Positions 25,859 through 35,328 of a stretch of DNA of 64,000 nucleotides are shown in pieces. Position numbers and translations under genes: made by a program. The notes under the pieces are model-generated. The model had not been told where the DNA came from and did no database searches. It saw only the letters and a list, made by a program, of their open reading frames with translations. Positions within the stretch are counted from its first letter, which is position 1. Every line of letters begins with the position of its first letter. This DNA comes from Minicystis rosea (GTDB lineage Bacteria > Myxococcota_A > Polyangia > Polyangiales > Polyangiaceae): positions 6,617,573-6,681,572 of the forward strand of contig CP016211.1 in NCBI GenBank assembly GCA_001931535.1, read 5' to 3'.

Positions 25859-26403
25859 CGAACGACGTGAAGGCGAGCGATCGCGCAGAAGACGAGCAGC
25901 CCTCGCCCGTCCTCACACCGGCGTTCTCCGCCCTGTTCGAGGAACATTTCGACTACGTGTGTCGCTCGCTCCAGCGGCTCGGCGTGCGCGAGGCCGACGC
26001 CGAAGACGTCGCGCAGGAGCTCTTCCTCGCCGTCCATCGCGCGCTGCCCGAGAGCGATCGCAACCGGCCCGTGAAGCCGTGGCTGTTCGGCTTCGCGATC
26101 CGCTACGCCTCGAACTACCGGCGCCTGTCGTGGCACCGCGGCCGCGCGCTCGACGACACGCCGGTGAGCCCGAAGATCCACGACAAGCTCGCCGCCAAGC
26201 GCCTCGTCCTCGGCGTGCTCGACAAGCTCGATTTCGATCGGCGCGTCATCCTGGTGATGCACGATCTCGAGGAGCTCACCGCGGCGGAGATCGCGGACGA
26301 GCTGGGCATTCCGATGAACACGGTCTACTCGCGCCTGCGCCTCGCGCGGCAGGCGTTTCGCGCTCTCGTGCCCACCTCGACCGAGCAAGCGGAGGTGCCG
26401 TGA
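25855..26403 (+). CDS. ECF-type RNA polymerase sigma factor
   Basis: The 182-residue protein has sigma region 2 (FEEHFDYVCRSLQRL, EADAEDVAQELFLAVHRALP, about 25-60) and a region 4 HTH (LTAAEIADELGIPMNTVYSR then LRLARQAFRAL, about 138-170). It overlaps both neighbours by 4 bases (ATGA before, GTGA after), so the three are translated together. The downstream single-pass membrane protein is a candidate anti-sigma factor. Promoter targets could not be identified. Confidence 0.88.
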   Translation: MTNDVKASDRAEDEQPSPVLTPAFSALFEEHFDYVCRSLQRLGVREADAEDVAQELFLAVHRALPESDRNRPVKPWLFGFAIRYASNYRRLSWHRGRALDDTPVSPKIHDKLAAKRLVLGVLDKLDFDRRVILVMHDLEELTAAEIADELGIPMNTVYSRLRLARQAFRALVPTSTEQAEVP

Positions 26404-27167
26404 GCAACATCGAGCCGCTGCCGCCCGCGCTTCGTGCCCTGTTCGACGACGAGCGCTCCGCCTACCCCGACCGCACGGAGGCGCGCGCACGCGTGCTCCG
26501 CCGCATCGAGACCGCCGTCGCCTTCTCGGCCCTCGATCCTCCGCCGAGCGCCGGCGCGCCGAACGGCGGCTCCTCCGGCGCGAGCCCCGCAGCAGCGAAG
26601 GCGGCCTCCGCCTCCGCAGGCAAGACGGCCGCGTGGATCGCGCTCGCCTTCGCAGGAGGCCTCGCGGCCGGCGAGCTTCACGGCCGGAGCGCCCCTGCTC
26701 CCGCGCCGACCCCACCTGCTCCATCGACGTCTCCACCCGCGATCGCACTGGAAGCGAAGGCCCCGTCGCCCGAGCCGGCGCTCGCGAGCGCCGAGCCCAC
26801 CACGAAGCCTTCAGCGGCGCCCGTGCCTTCGGCATCGAGCCCGAGCAAGGCGGCGTCCTCGGCGGATCCCGTCTCGGATCTCGCGGCCGAGCAGACGCTC
26901 ATCGACACGGCGCGCGCAGCGCTCTCGCGCGGGCGCGGCGGCGATGCGCTCCGTGCCGCCGACGAGCACGCCAAGCGGTTCCCTCGCGGACGCTTGTCGC
27001 AGGAGCGGGAGCTGCTCGGGATTCAAGCCCTCCTCCTCTCCGGTCGCCGCAGCGACGCCGAAGCGCGCGGCGAGCGCTTCAAGGCCGCCTTCCCTCGGAG
27101 CCTCTACGCGAGCGCGATCGACGAGCTCCTCGGCAACGCTCCGGCGCGCAAGGACGCAGGCCCATGA
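26400..27167 (+). CDS. Single-pass membrane protein with TPR-like C-terminus, putative anti-sigma factor
   Basis: The 255-residue protein has a short cytoplasmic N-terminus with helices (LPPALRALFDDERSAYPDRT), one TM helix at about 79-97 (TAAWIALAFAGGLAAGEL), a long Ala/Pro/Ser periplasmic linker, and a C-terminal helical pair (TARAALSRGRGGDALRAADE and ELLGIQALLLSGRRSDAEAR) resembling a TPR unit. The GTG start at 26400 has GGAGG at 26391-26395 and overlaps the sigma stop. Position and topology suggest an anti-sigma factor; the ZAS zinc motif (HxxxCxxC) is absent. Confidence 0.65.
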   Translation: MSNIEPLPPALRALFDDERSAYPDRTEARARVLRRIETAVAFSALDPPPSAGAPNGGSSGASPAAAKAASASAGKTAAWIALAFAGGLAAGELHGRSAPAPAPTPPAPSTSPPAIALEAKAPSPEPALASAEPTTKPSAAPVPSASSPSKAASSADPVSDLAAEQTLIDTARAALSRGRGGDALRAADEHAKRFPRGRLSQERELLGIQALLLSGRRSDAEARGERFKAAFPRSLYASAIDELLGNAPARKDAGP

Positions 27168-27826
27168 TCGCACGCTGGACGATGCGGCTCCTCGCCACAA
27201 CGACGCTCTCCCTGCTCGGCTGCGTATCGGAGCTGGATCTCGGCCATCACGCCGACGGCGGCGGTGGCTCATCGGTCGACGCCGGAGACGGAGGAGCGCT
27301 CGACGCCGGGCACGAGGGCAAGCTGATCTTCGTCACCGACAACCGATACATCGGTGATCTACGCACCGAGGGCGGCGCGGCATCGGGGCTCGCGGGCGGC
27401 GACGCCATCTGCATGATGGAGGCGAAGGCCGCGCACCTCGGCGGCGTGTACCGAGCGTGGCTGTCCTCGTCGACGGAGAACGCCAAGGATCGCATCGCGC
27501 CCGTCGGCCCCTGGCGCAGAGTCGACGGCATCACCGTGTTTCCCGGACACGCCGTCGTCGGCCCGCCGCTGCACTACCTGCAGATCTCCGCGAGCGGCGA
27601 CACGCTGTTCGCGAGCACGAACCCCGAGGTCTGGACCGGCACGACCGGAGACGGCGTCTACGATCCCGATCACACCGCGTGCGGCGACTGGGCGAGCGGG
27701 GCCTCGAGCCAAGAGGGCACATACGGAATCGTCGTGTCCGACAACGACGAGTGGACCGAATACGGCCTCTTCGGCGAGACGCTCCCGTGCAGCGCGCGGG
27801 CGCGCCTCTACTGTTTCGAGCAGTAG
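27164..27826 (+). CDS. Lipoprotein with DUF1554-like (C-type-lectin-like) domain
   Basis: The 220-residue lipoprotein has a signal with lipobox LLGC (~Cys21), a Gly/Asp-rich linker, then LIFVTDNRYIGDLRTEGGAA, GGDAICMMEAKAAHLGGVYR, AWLSSSTENAKDRI and CSARARLYCFE. This cysteine and Trp-Leu-Ser pattern matches the DUF1554/endostatin-like fold of exported surface proteins. It is last in the four-gene operon and overlaps the previous stop (ATGA). Likely cell-surface; role unknown. Confidence 0.75.
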   Translation: MIARWTMRLLATTTLSLLGCVSELDLGHHADGGGGSSVDAGDGGALDAGHEGKLIFVTDNRYIGDLRTEGGAASGLAGGDAICMMEAKAAHLGGVYRAWLSSSTENAKDRIAPVGPWRRVDGITVFPGHAVVGPPLHYLQISASGDTLFASTNPEVWTGTTGDGVYDPDHTACGDWASGASSQEGTYGIVVSDNDEWTEYGLFGETLPCSARARLYCFEQ

Positions 27827-27951
27827 GAGGAATTCGACACCCTCGCGTGACGGATCCTCCGCCGCGAGCACAGCTCCAGGCACGAGGACGAGAAGGGCCG
27901 CGCTGGAGCGGCCTTCGCTCGCGCCCCCAGTTCTCCATCCAAGGGGTCATC

Positions 27952-28398
27952 ATGATCTTGCGTGTTTCATCCATCGCCCTGCTCGTCATGCTCTCTGCGT
28001 GCGGGGGCAAAGGCAGCACGGAGGACGACGCGTGCGCGTCGGTCGAAGGGGAATACTCCGGTACGTACAGCGTGGTTTCGCAGGGAGACTGCGGCCCCGA
28101 GGACACGTTCGAGTCCACCTCGGCCACGGTCGACGTCATCGTCACGAGTGGCTCCGTGTACCTCACCGCCGCCAACGAATCGTGTCAGGGAGAGCTGTCG
28201 AGCACATGCACCGAGACGACGCTCGCCGGCGTCTGCGACGGTGTGATCGGGATCGGTGGCCAGGAGTATCCCAACCTGTCACGCATCGTGTTCGGCGCCG
28301 GCGGCAGCCTCCTCGTGACGAACATCAACAAGATGCCCTCGAACACGCAGAATCAATGCGTGCTCCAGGTGCAGTTCCTCGGGCAGAAGACGCGATGA
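27952..28398 (+). CDS. Small Cys-rich lipoprotein, unknown function
   Basis: The 148-residue product has a lipoprotein signal (MILRVSSIALLVMLSACGG, lipobox LSAC) and a mature part with six cysteines (CASVEGEYSGTY, GDCGPED, ESCQGELSSTC, GVCDGVIG, QNQCVLQV). The pattern of short beta strands suggests a lipocalin-like or small all-beta fold. No family recognised. It follows the sigma operon by 125 bp on the same strand. Confidence 0.7.
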   Translation: MILRVSSIALLVMLSACGGKGSTEDDACASVEGEYSGTYSVVSQGDCGPEDTFESTSATVDVIVTSGSVYLTAANESCQGELSSTCTETTLAGVCDGVIGIGGQEYPNLSRIVFGAGGSLLVTNINKMPSNTQNQCVLQVQFLGQKTR

Positions 28399-28487
28399 TC
28401 AGGCCCGTGCGGATCACGCCCATCCAGGGCGCGTCGAAAATCGACCAAGGTCGTGACGGAAACGCGCGGCCGGGCACAGACGGGGGC

Positions 28488-29141
28488 ATGACCTCGATTC
28501 TTCGAAATTTTCGACGCGCGCGCGCGCTCGCGCTCGCTTTTTCCTCGTCCCTGGCCCTCGTTCTCCTCGCGTGTGGCTCCGAAGGCAACGGCAGCACGAC
28601 CTCGACCGGCGGTGGCGGCGGCACGGCGCCTACCAACAGCACGTCGAGCTCGGGAGGCGCGGTGCAGGCACCGTGGTCGTACGGCAATCCGCAGGACGAA
28701 GAGGCTTATTGCAAGCTGTACTCCAAGGCCGAAGCGGTCCTCGACGACTGCACCGTGAGCCCCGAGCTGGAGAGCTCGCGGCTCGCGACCTGCGCGAAGT
28801 ACCTCCCGTGTTACCGCGTGATCTTCGAGCCCGATTTCCTCGAACGGACACGCTCGTGCCTCGAAGATCAGCTCGCGTGCAAGGTCCCTTACACGGAGTC
28901 GTGCGAAGAGAACGCCGGTGCAACGTACCCCGACGGCGCGCAGCTTCGATTGAGCTGCGAGGCCCGTCACGGCCAGTGCAAGTCCATGGGACAGAACTTC
29001 GACATCGGCTGCCAAACCCTCGGCGCGCTCGAGCCCGGCGCGCGCCAGCGCGTCGCCAAGTGCTTCACGCAGGCCACGCCGTGCACCGACGCGGAAGAGT
29101 GCATGCTGATCGAGCTCGGACCGCCCTGCGACGCGCTGTAG
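28488..29141 (+). CDS. Cys-rich lipoprotein, unknown function
   Basis: The 217-residue lipoprotein has a signal ending LALVLLACGS, a Gly/Thr/Ser linker (TTSTGGGGG type), then a mature domain with about twelve cysteines at regular spacing (EEAYCKLYSKAEAVLDDC, RLATCAKYLPCYR, RTRSCLEDQLACK). This helical, disulfide-rich layout is common among Polyangia lipoproteins. No named family; function unknown. Confidence 0.75.
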   Translation: MTSILRNFRRARALALAFSSSLALVLLACGSEGNGSTTSTGGGGGTAPTNSTSSSGGAVQAPWSYGNPQDEEAYCKLYSKAEAVLDDCTVSPELESSRLATCAKYLPCYRVIFEPDFLERTRSCLEDQLACKVPYTESCEENAGATYPDGAQLRLSCEARHGQCKSMGQNFDIGCQTLGALEPGARQRVAKCFTQATPCTDAEECMLIELGPPCDAL

Positions 29142-29314
29142 TCGACAACGCGCTCGCGACCATCCGCCTCGTAGCCGTAGCCCGATGTGCCGTCGCGCCG
29201 CCGTCCAACGGCGCGACGAGACATCATGTCACCTCCGACGATCATTCAATCATTCAGAAGATGAACGAATGACGAAGCACGAGCGACCGTGCTTCCTTCG
29301 AAGGCTCGATATGG

Positions 29315-30403
29315 CTACTCGATGTAGAGCGCCAGATTGGCCACTTGATAGCTCGAGCCCGAGCTGAGGGTGAACGTCCACGTTCCGCTGCCGGACTTGC
29401 CCTCGAAGGGCGTGAGATCGGGCTGATTCGGCGGGGGAGGCTGATCCAGCGAGGGGTAGGCGACGCGGGTGAGCCCGTTCGATGCGTAGGTCCACATGAA
29501 GGTCGACGCGAGGGTCACGCTGGTGCCGTCGGGCCCCATCAGGGTGAGCGGGCCCGATGGAGGCGGGGGCGTCTGGGCATCGAACTGCGCGTCGAGCACC
29601 ACGACGAGCCCGTGGACGGTCACGCCGGTGGGGACGTTGATGGTCAGCGTGAGCGTGCCGAACTTGTCCGGCATCGCCGGGAGCGAATTCGCCGTGGCGT
29701 AGCGCTTCCCCGGCGGCGCCACACAGGCTCCGCCCTCGCAGACCTCGCCGGGCATGGGCAGGCAGTCCACGACGAGGGAGCACGCGCCGGGGTCGGCGCA
29801 GGATCCATTTCCCAAACAGACCTTGTTGCAAGCCGAGCAGGCCGAGTCGTCCGCGCACTGCGGGCCGATGGTGCTGCACGGGATGATGCAGCGTCCTCCC
29901 ACGCATCGCTGGGCACTGCCGCCGTCGCCCGGACAGTCGCAGTCGGCCTGGCACGAGGTCCCCGATCCCGCGAACTTCGGCGAAGTGGGCATCGCGCAGA
30001 CGCCGCTGTCGCAGTGCCGCCCGCAGGGACAGTCGGCGTCCGACTGGCACTGATCGTCGCACGCTCCCGTGAGCGACGTCGGCGCGCACGTCCCCTCCAC
30101 GGAGCACGTGGTGCCGGAGAAGCAATCACACTGGGTCTTGCAGGTCTGCTCGCTCCCGCCGGTCCCCGTGCTCGTCGTCGATCCACCCGTGCCCATGACG
30201 CCGCCGGTTCCGCCCGTGCCCATGGAGCCGCCGGTCCCGCCCGTGCCGTTCGAGGAAGGAACGCACTCCGCGCCGGAGAGCACCGTCCCAGGCCCGCAGG
30301 TGACGGACGTCGACGAGCTACAGGCCTGCGTCGCGCCGAGGAAGAGAAGAGAGAGGAGCGTAGCCGCGGCAACGCGCCGGCGGTTCGGAGCAGAGAAGGG
30401 CAT
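29315..30403 (-). CDS. Cys-rich repeat lipoprotein with P-domain-like C-terminus
   Basis: The 362-residue lipoprotein has a signal ending LGATQAC, then a Gly/Thr linker (GTGGTGG units). A Cys-rich middle of EGF-like or disulfide-knot units follows (CKTQCDCFSGTTC, CQSDADCPCGRHC, CSTIGPQCADDSAC). The C-terminal ~140 residues are beta strands closing with GKSGSGTWTFTLSSG, which resembles the proprotein-convertase P domain. That would suggest a secreted adhesin or protease-associated protein. The ATG at 30403 was chosen for the signal peptide. Role unknown. Confidence 0.75.
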   Translation of the reverse strand: MPFSAPNRRRVAAATLLSLLFLGATQACSSSTSVTCGPGTVLSGAECVPSSNGTGGTGGSMGTGGTGGVMGTGGSTTSTGTGGSEQTCKTQCDCFSGTTCSVEGTCAPTSLTGACDDQCQSDADCPCGRHCDSGVCAMPTSPKFAGSGTSCQADCDCPGDGGSAQRCVGGRCIIPCSTIGPQCADDSACSACNKVCLGNGSCADPGACSLVVDCLPMPGEVCEGGACVAPPGKRYATANSLPAMPDKFGTLTLTINVPTGVTVHGLVVVLDAQFDAQTPPPPSGPLTLMGPDGTSVTLASTFMWTYASNGLTRVAYPSLDQPPPPNQPDLTPFEGKSGSGTWTFTLSSGSSYQVANLALYIE

Positions 30404-31182
30404 GCGAAATATCTCGGTTGGCGTGGAGGAATGAACGAAGCACCGGCCCAAACGCCGGCGGGCCCCTCGGATGCGCCGGCCTCCGGGCGCGTTCAAGACC
30501 GCATGCCATGAAGCACGGAATCCGCGCGGAAGAACAGGTGGGCCCCTGCGCATCGTCGGGATCGAGAACCGTCAGGCTGTGTGCCGTCGCGCCCCGCGCC
30601 CTTCCTGCGATGCAGCCGTCGCGGCGCATGACGCGTCGATGCGCGCTCGCCGGTTGCCTGCTCCAAGCAAGTGCCATCGATGGATGGCGACGCACCTCGA
30701 CCGTCGGAATACGTCACCAGCGCGGAGCCTCCATGAGCTTCGACATATCACCTTCAAACAACCATCATCCGACGGGCGAGGGGCCAACACGAGATCGCGA
30801 TTCGGAGCCATCGAATCGACCGTCGTGGCGCGCATTCGCGCAACGGCGTTTCGATTGTGTGTCTCGCCGCGGCAATTCCATAGCTCCCTGCGCGACCCAC
30901 GAATTCATGCGTAACAATGGCCTCCACAGCGATCACGCCGGGGATCACCGCCATGCGGGAACCACACGCGCTGGGCGCGCGAATGAGCGGATGAAACCAT
31001 CCCGCAAGCGAGGCTCGCCACCGCGAGGTCGCCTGTCGACGTTCATGGTCTGTCCGAACGACGACTGCGAGGAGGCGAGACGGTGAAAGGCTGACGTGCG
31101 TCTTCCGCGGTGCCGCCCGAGGGACGCCGGAGAGGTGCTTTGCGGGCTCGATTTCCCCGAGCCGTTTGCCTACCCTGCCCGC
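30404..31182. other. Intergenic stretch without a recognised gene
   Basis: About 780 bp between divergent lipoprotein-type genes. Third-position GC drops and the open frames on both strands lack family motifs. I see no repeat, tRNA or clear promoter. Confidence 0.5.
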
Positions 31183-32643
31183 ATGAAGACTGCTCCCTTC
31201 GCCGCCAGCTTCTGCGCGCTCGTAACTGCCTCGCTCACCGCCGGCGCCACCGAGTACACGGTGACCACCTCGGCCGATGTGCTCGACAAGCTCCAGAACG
31301 CGGCGCCGGGCGACATCATCAAGGTCGCGCCGGGCACGTACTCCTTCGACGACAAGATCAGGCTCAACAAGACGGGCACCCCCGACAAGCCCATCGTGCT
31401 CCGCGGCGACGGCGACGTCGGCACCGTCATCTTCCAGACGCCTGGGCCCGAGGGCTTCTACATTCCGGGGACGGACTACACGGTCGAGAAGATCTGGCTG
31501 CAATGCCAGGGCGGGGACTGCAACGGCGCGGCGGGTTTCTCGATCAAGGAGACCGCGCGGCGGATCACGATCTCACAGTGCCGCACGACCGACTTCTATC
31601 AGCACTACAAAGGCAGCATGGTTTTGGGCGCGGGCGCCGAGGACGTGACCATCCAGAACTCGGAGGCTTACAACACGGCCTCGTACGCCGGGAACTCGAA
31701 CGTGATCAACCTCGACGGCGGGAAGCGCTGGCGCGTCATCGGCAACTACGTGCACGACTACGGCAACCAGGCCATCAGCTACGGGATCTTCTTCAAGGGC
31801 GGCACGAGCGAGAGCGTGATGGAGAAGAACCTCGTCGCCTGCTCGCACGACCGAGCGTCGACGGGCGACTCCGTGCTCGGCATCTCGTTCGGCGGCGGGC
31901 GCATGGGCGTGCAGTATTGCGCGCCCGACAACGTGGGCTCGGGCGGCTGCCGCTGTGAAGACACCGGGGGCATCGCGCGCAACAACATCGTCGTCGGCTG
32001 CAACGACTCCGCGCTGCACGTGAACTCCGGGTGCGGGAGCAAGTTCCTCAACAACCTGGTCGACAGCCCGAGCACGACCCTGCAGATTCAATCGTTCGAG
32101 GGCACGGGCGCCATCGTGGTGAAGAACAACGTCTTCTCCGGCAACGTGCCTTCGTCGAACGTCGACGCGTCCGACAACCTCACCGGCGTCTCGGCGGCCC
32201 AGCTCGCGCAATACTACAAGGACCCGACGAGCCTCGATTGGAGCGACGGCCCCAAGGCGAGCGATCTCGGCGGCGCGCCGGCGCTCGCCGACGTCACCGA
32301 CGACTACTGCGGCAAAGCGCGCGGCAACGCGCCGTCGCACGGCCCGATCGAGATGCCCGCCGCGTGCGCGACGTGGCCGTGGAAAGGCGCGGCCACGCCC
32401 GGCGCGACCGGCTCGGGCGGCGGGTCGAGCTCGAGCGCGTCGGGGTCCGGCGCGACCACGTCGAGCTCCGGCGCAGGCGGAAGCGGGGGCGAAGGCGGAA
32501 GCGGCGACTCCGACGCCAAAGGCGGCTGCGCATGGGCGGCTTCCACGCCCTCGAGCGCATGGGGCAGCGCCATCGCCCTCGCGCTCGCCGCGGCCCTCGC
32601 GCGCCGGCGCTCGCGCGATGCGGTCGCGTCTCGCCGGGGTTGA
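31183..32643 (+). CDS. Secreted right-handed beta-helix protein with MYXO-CTERM-like tail
   Basis: The 486-residue protein has a signal peptide (MKTAPFAASFCALVTASLTA then GATEY). A pectate-lyase-like parallel beta-helix follows (about 25-330: LQNAAPGDIIKVAPGTYSF, VTIQNSEAYNT, RWRVIGNYVHDYGNQAISYG, GIARNNIVVGCNDSALHVNS, AIVVKNNVFSG). The tail is a Ser/Gly linker, GGCAW, a hydrophobic helix (AWGSAIALALAAALA) and RRRSR. Tails of this layout (MYXO-CTERM) sort proteins to the myxobacterial surface by cleavage near the Cys. This copy has one Cys rather than the usual pair. Probable polysaccharide lyase or binding protein; catalytic residues not identified. Confidence 0.85.
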   Translation: MKTAPFAASFCALVTASLTAGATEYTVTTSADVLDKLQNAAPGDIIKVAPGTYSFDDKIRLNKTGTPDKPIVLRGDGDVGTVIFQTPGPEGFYIPGTDYTVEKIWLQCQGGDCNGAAGFSIKETARRITISQCRTTDFYQHYKGSMVLGAGAEDVTIQNSEAYNTASYAGNSNVINLDGGKRWRVIGNYVHDYGNQAISYGIFFKGGTSESVMEKNLVACSHDRASTGDSVLGISFGGGRMGVQYCAPDNVGSGGCRCEDTGGIARNNIVVGCNDSALHVNSGCGSKFLNNLVDSPSTTLQIQSFEGTGAIVVKNNVFSGNVPSSNVDASDNLTGVSAAQLAQYYKDPTSLDWSDGPKASDLGGAPALADVTDDYCGKARGNAPSHGPIEMPAACATWPWKGAATPGATGSGGGSSSSASGSGATTSSSGAGGSGGEGGSGDSDAKGGCAWAASTPSSAWGSAIALALAAALARRRSRDAVASRRG

Positions 32644-33002
32644 GCAGCGCTGAGCGATCGTGCGGCGCGGTCGATGGAGCCCAGTTGGATTGGAGGCACC
32701 ATCGACTGCGCGCGCACGATGATGCGATGTTCGTGTCGCGCAATCGAGATAGGGTATCTGCGTGACCGCGGTGATCCCGAGTCCGCGCCGTCGTGTCGGC
32801 ACTGGCCTCATGCTCCCAGCATGGATGATCGGGGGGGTGCGGAGCGTAAAGCACGCTCGAAAGTGCTTTGGCCCGTGTCCCTCTGAACAGCACGAATTCC
32901 GGAAGACGACGCGTGCTCACTGCACGCGGCGGAATGCTGCGGCCGCATTGACAGGTTGGAGCGGCTCCGACTACTGGCAGCGCCTCCATTCGAGGTTCAT
33001 GC
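32644..33002. other. Intergenic stretch without a recognised gene
   Basis: About 360 bp with no protein-like open frame and no recognised element. Confidence 0.4.
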
Positions 33003-35060
33003 ATGGCGACGAAGAAGGCTGCACCGAGCACAGAGAAGACGACGAACGACGGTTCCGTGTGGTCGACGACCGAGGGCTTCCTGCAATCCGCCTGGCCCGC
33101 GCTCGTGGAGAAGGGGGCCACGCGAAAGGACGAGCCGCCCGCCCGCGGCATCTTCGCGAGGTTTGCGCTCCACGGCTTCGAGCCTTCCGCGGCCGTGCGT
33201 GATTTCCTCGCGCCGCTCGACGCGCGGGAAGCGCCGCCGCTCCTCGATCTCGTCCCCGGCTCGTGCGCGCCCGCGCCCAGCGCCGAGGTGGAGAACCGCG
33301 CCGAAGCGCTGCTGATCGCGGCACAGTCGTACCGCCCGCTCTGGGCGGAGATCTTCGCCGGCGCCTTCGAGATCGGCTCGACGCACGCGGGCGACATGTG
33401 GATGAGCACCGTCGACGCGTTCGGGCAGGGGGACGACTTCGTCTACCGCTACGGGCACGACACCGACGAGCTCGAGGGCCCCGCCGCCGACGGCGTCGAG
33501 GCGCTCGTCTTCTGCCACGCGGCGTGCGCCGCCCACGCCGCTGGATCGATCGACGCCGCCGCGCGCGCATCGGCCGCGGAGGCGCTGCGCGCGCGCGTCG
33601 TTCCCGCGTTCTTCGCGGCCGCGATCGACGTCGCGCCCTTCGAGCCCGAGGACCAGACCGCGGGCTATCTCCACGATCGCGCGACGTGGCTCGTGACGCT
33701 GCTCGCCGAGACGGACCCGTCGGACATCGAGATCCGCAGGCGATTCATCCTCTCGGCGAACACGCCCATCGACGCGGCGCTCCTCGCGAAGCGCCGCCCG
33801 CACTTCGCGAGATTCTCGCCGACGGCCTTCTACACCTGCCTCGCCACCTACTTCTCCGGGGACGACGTCATCGCCCGGCAAGCGGCCGAGATGGCGCTCG
33901 CCTCGCCGCTCGCGATCGTGCACGACCTCGGGGTGCTCATGCTCGACCTGCTCTCGGGCAAGCGCACCAAGCTCGGCCGGCTCGACGACGTGCCCGCGCT
34001 CCGCGCGCGGGTCGCGGCGCTCTCGCTCTGGGAGCCGCCGCCCGCGCTCGAGAAGACGGAGGAGGACGTCGCGCTCGACGCGCTCTTCGACGCCAACGGC
34101 TACGCCGACGACGCCGCGATCGCGCGCTTCACGGAGAAGGGCGATCGGTCCTTCGTCCCGCGCCTCGTCGTGCGCGCCTCGAACGCGATGGACAGGGGGC
34201 GACGCGTGTTCATCGAGATTCTGACCGAGTGGCGCGAGCCTTCGGCGATCGAGCCGCTCACGCCCATCGCGCGCGAGGTCGACCGCTTCCACATCGCGCG
34301 GCTCCGCTTCACGCAGCTCGTTCATGCCGCCGGCGGACCTGAGCACGCGCCGCTCCTGATCGGCATCCTCGCGCGGCTCGGTGCGAAGGCGACGGGCGAC
34401 GACGGGTACCTCGACGCCGTCGTCGCCCGCGCGATCCTCGCGCTCGCCGATCTGAAGGACGCGAGCGCGTGCGATCGCATCGCGCCCTTGATCGAGAGCA
34501 AGTCGAAGGACGTGCGGACGGAGGCTCCCATCAGCGTCCGCAACGCCGCGCTCTACGCGATCGCGGAGCTCGGCGCGACGAGCCTCCTTCCCCGGCTGAT
34601 CGAGCGCATGGCGACGAACGAGATCTACCACTCCGCCGGGCTTCGCTGGGCCCTCGGTCGCCTGGGCGCGCTCGCCGACGCGGCGACGCAGGCCTCCATC
34701 CGCGCGCGCCTCGACGCCGTGCGCATCCACCACCGCGGGATCACCGGCAGCGACGGCGTCGAGAGGAAGCAGAGCATTGCGTTGCTCTTCTCTCCGGACC
34801 TCCACGCCCAAGAGGGCGACATCGAGGCCGAAATCGCGCTGGAGCATTCCCGCGTGCTCCTCGGGGCCCCGCACGACGCGCTCGCCGAGCTCGTCACGAG
34901 CGCGCTCACGAAGAACGAGCACGCGCGTGTCCATGCCTGGGCGCTCCTCGCGCTCCGCTCGCGCCCGGAGCTCGGTGTCGAACAGGCGAAGCCGCTCCTG
35001 GCGAGCTCCACGCAGCTCGTCCGCCAGCTCGCGCGCGAGAGCATCGCCCGCGCGGGGTGA
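33003..35060 (+). CDS. HEAT-repeat-like cytoplasmic protein, unknown function
   Basis: The 685-residue protein has no signal peptide. Its first 300 residues are helical (FLQSAWPALVEK, PPLLDLVPGS, RPLWAEIFAGAFEIG). The second half shows repeated helical pairs of HEAT/ARM type (AVVARAILALADLKDASACD, ISVRNAALYAIAELGATSLL, AGLRWALGRLGALADAATQA, HARVHAWALLALRSRPELG). This suggests a scaffold for protein contacts. A similar but smaller protein is at 60579-61880. The gene stands alone; no function is assigned. Confidence 0.75.
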   Translation: MATKKAAPSTEKTTNDGSVWSTTEGFLQSAWPALVEKGATRKDEPPARGIFARFALHGFEPSAAVRDFLAPLDAREAPPLLDLVPGSCAPAPSAEVENRAEALLIAAQSYRPLWAEIFAGAFEIGSTHAGDMWMSTVDAFGQGDDFVYRYGHDTDELEGPAADGVEALVFCHAACAAHAAGSIDAAARASAAEALRARVVPAFFAAAIDVAPFEPEDQTAGYLHDRATWLVTLLAETDPSDIEIRRRFILSANTPIDAALLAKRRPHFARFSPTAFYTCLATYFSGDDVIARQAAEMALASPLAIVHDLGVLMLDLLSGKRTKLGRLDDVPALRARVAALSLWEPPPALEKTEEDVALDALFDANGYADDAAIARFTEKGDRSFVPRLVVRASNAMDRGRRVFIEILTEWREPSAIEPLTPIAREVDRFHIARLRFTQLVHAAGGPEHAPLLIGILARLGAKATGDDGYLDAVVARAILALADLKDASACDRIAPLIESKSKDVRTEAPISVRNAALYAIAELGATSLLPRLIERMATNEIYHSAGLRWALGRLGALADAATQASIRARLDAVRIHHRGITGSDGVERKQSIALLFSPDLHAQEGDIEAEIALEHSRVLLGAPHDALAELVTSALTKNEHARVHAWALLALRSRPELGVEQAKPLLASSTQLVRQLARESIARAG

Positions 35061-35328
35061 CCGGAGCGCAGGCGACATCCATTCGCATCCTCACCTTCCG
35101 AGCGCGATGGTGCCGGCGCCGACCGTGGCGGGGACCACGCGCGGCGACCTCTGTGATCCCCGTGTGACCCTCCGGTGTCGGTGACGCCGCTGACGCAGGG
35201 GCACCGCGACGGCGCGGGTGGCACGCGCTTTCAGAACCTTTCAGAGGGCTCCACCGAGCAGCCGCGTCACTCTGCTGTCACGCTCGGACGGCCCCGAGCT
35301 TCCTTTCCTCCCCTCACCAGGAGCTCGC

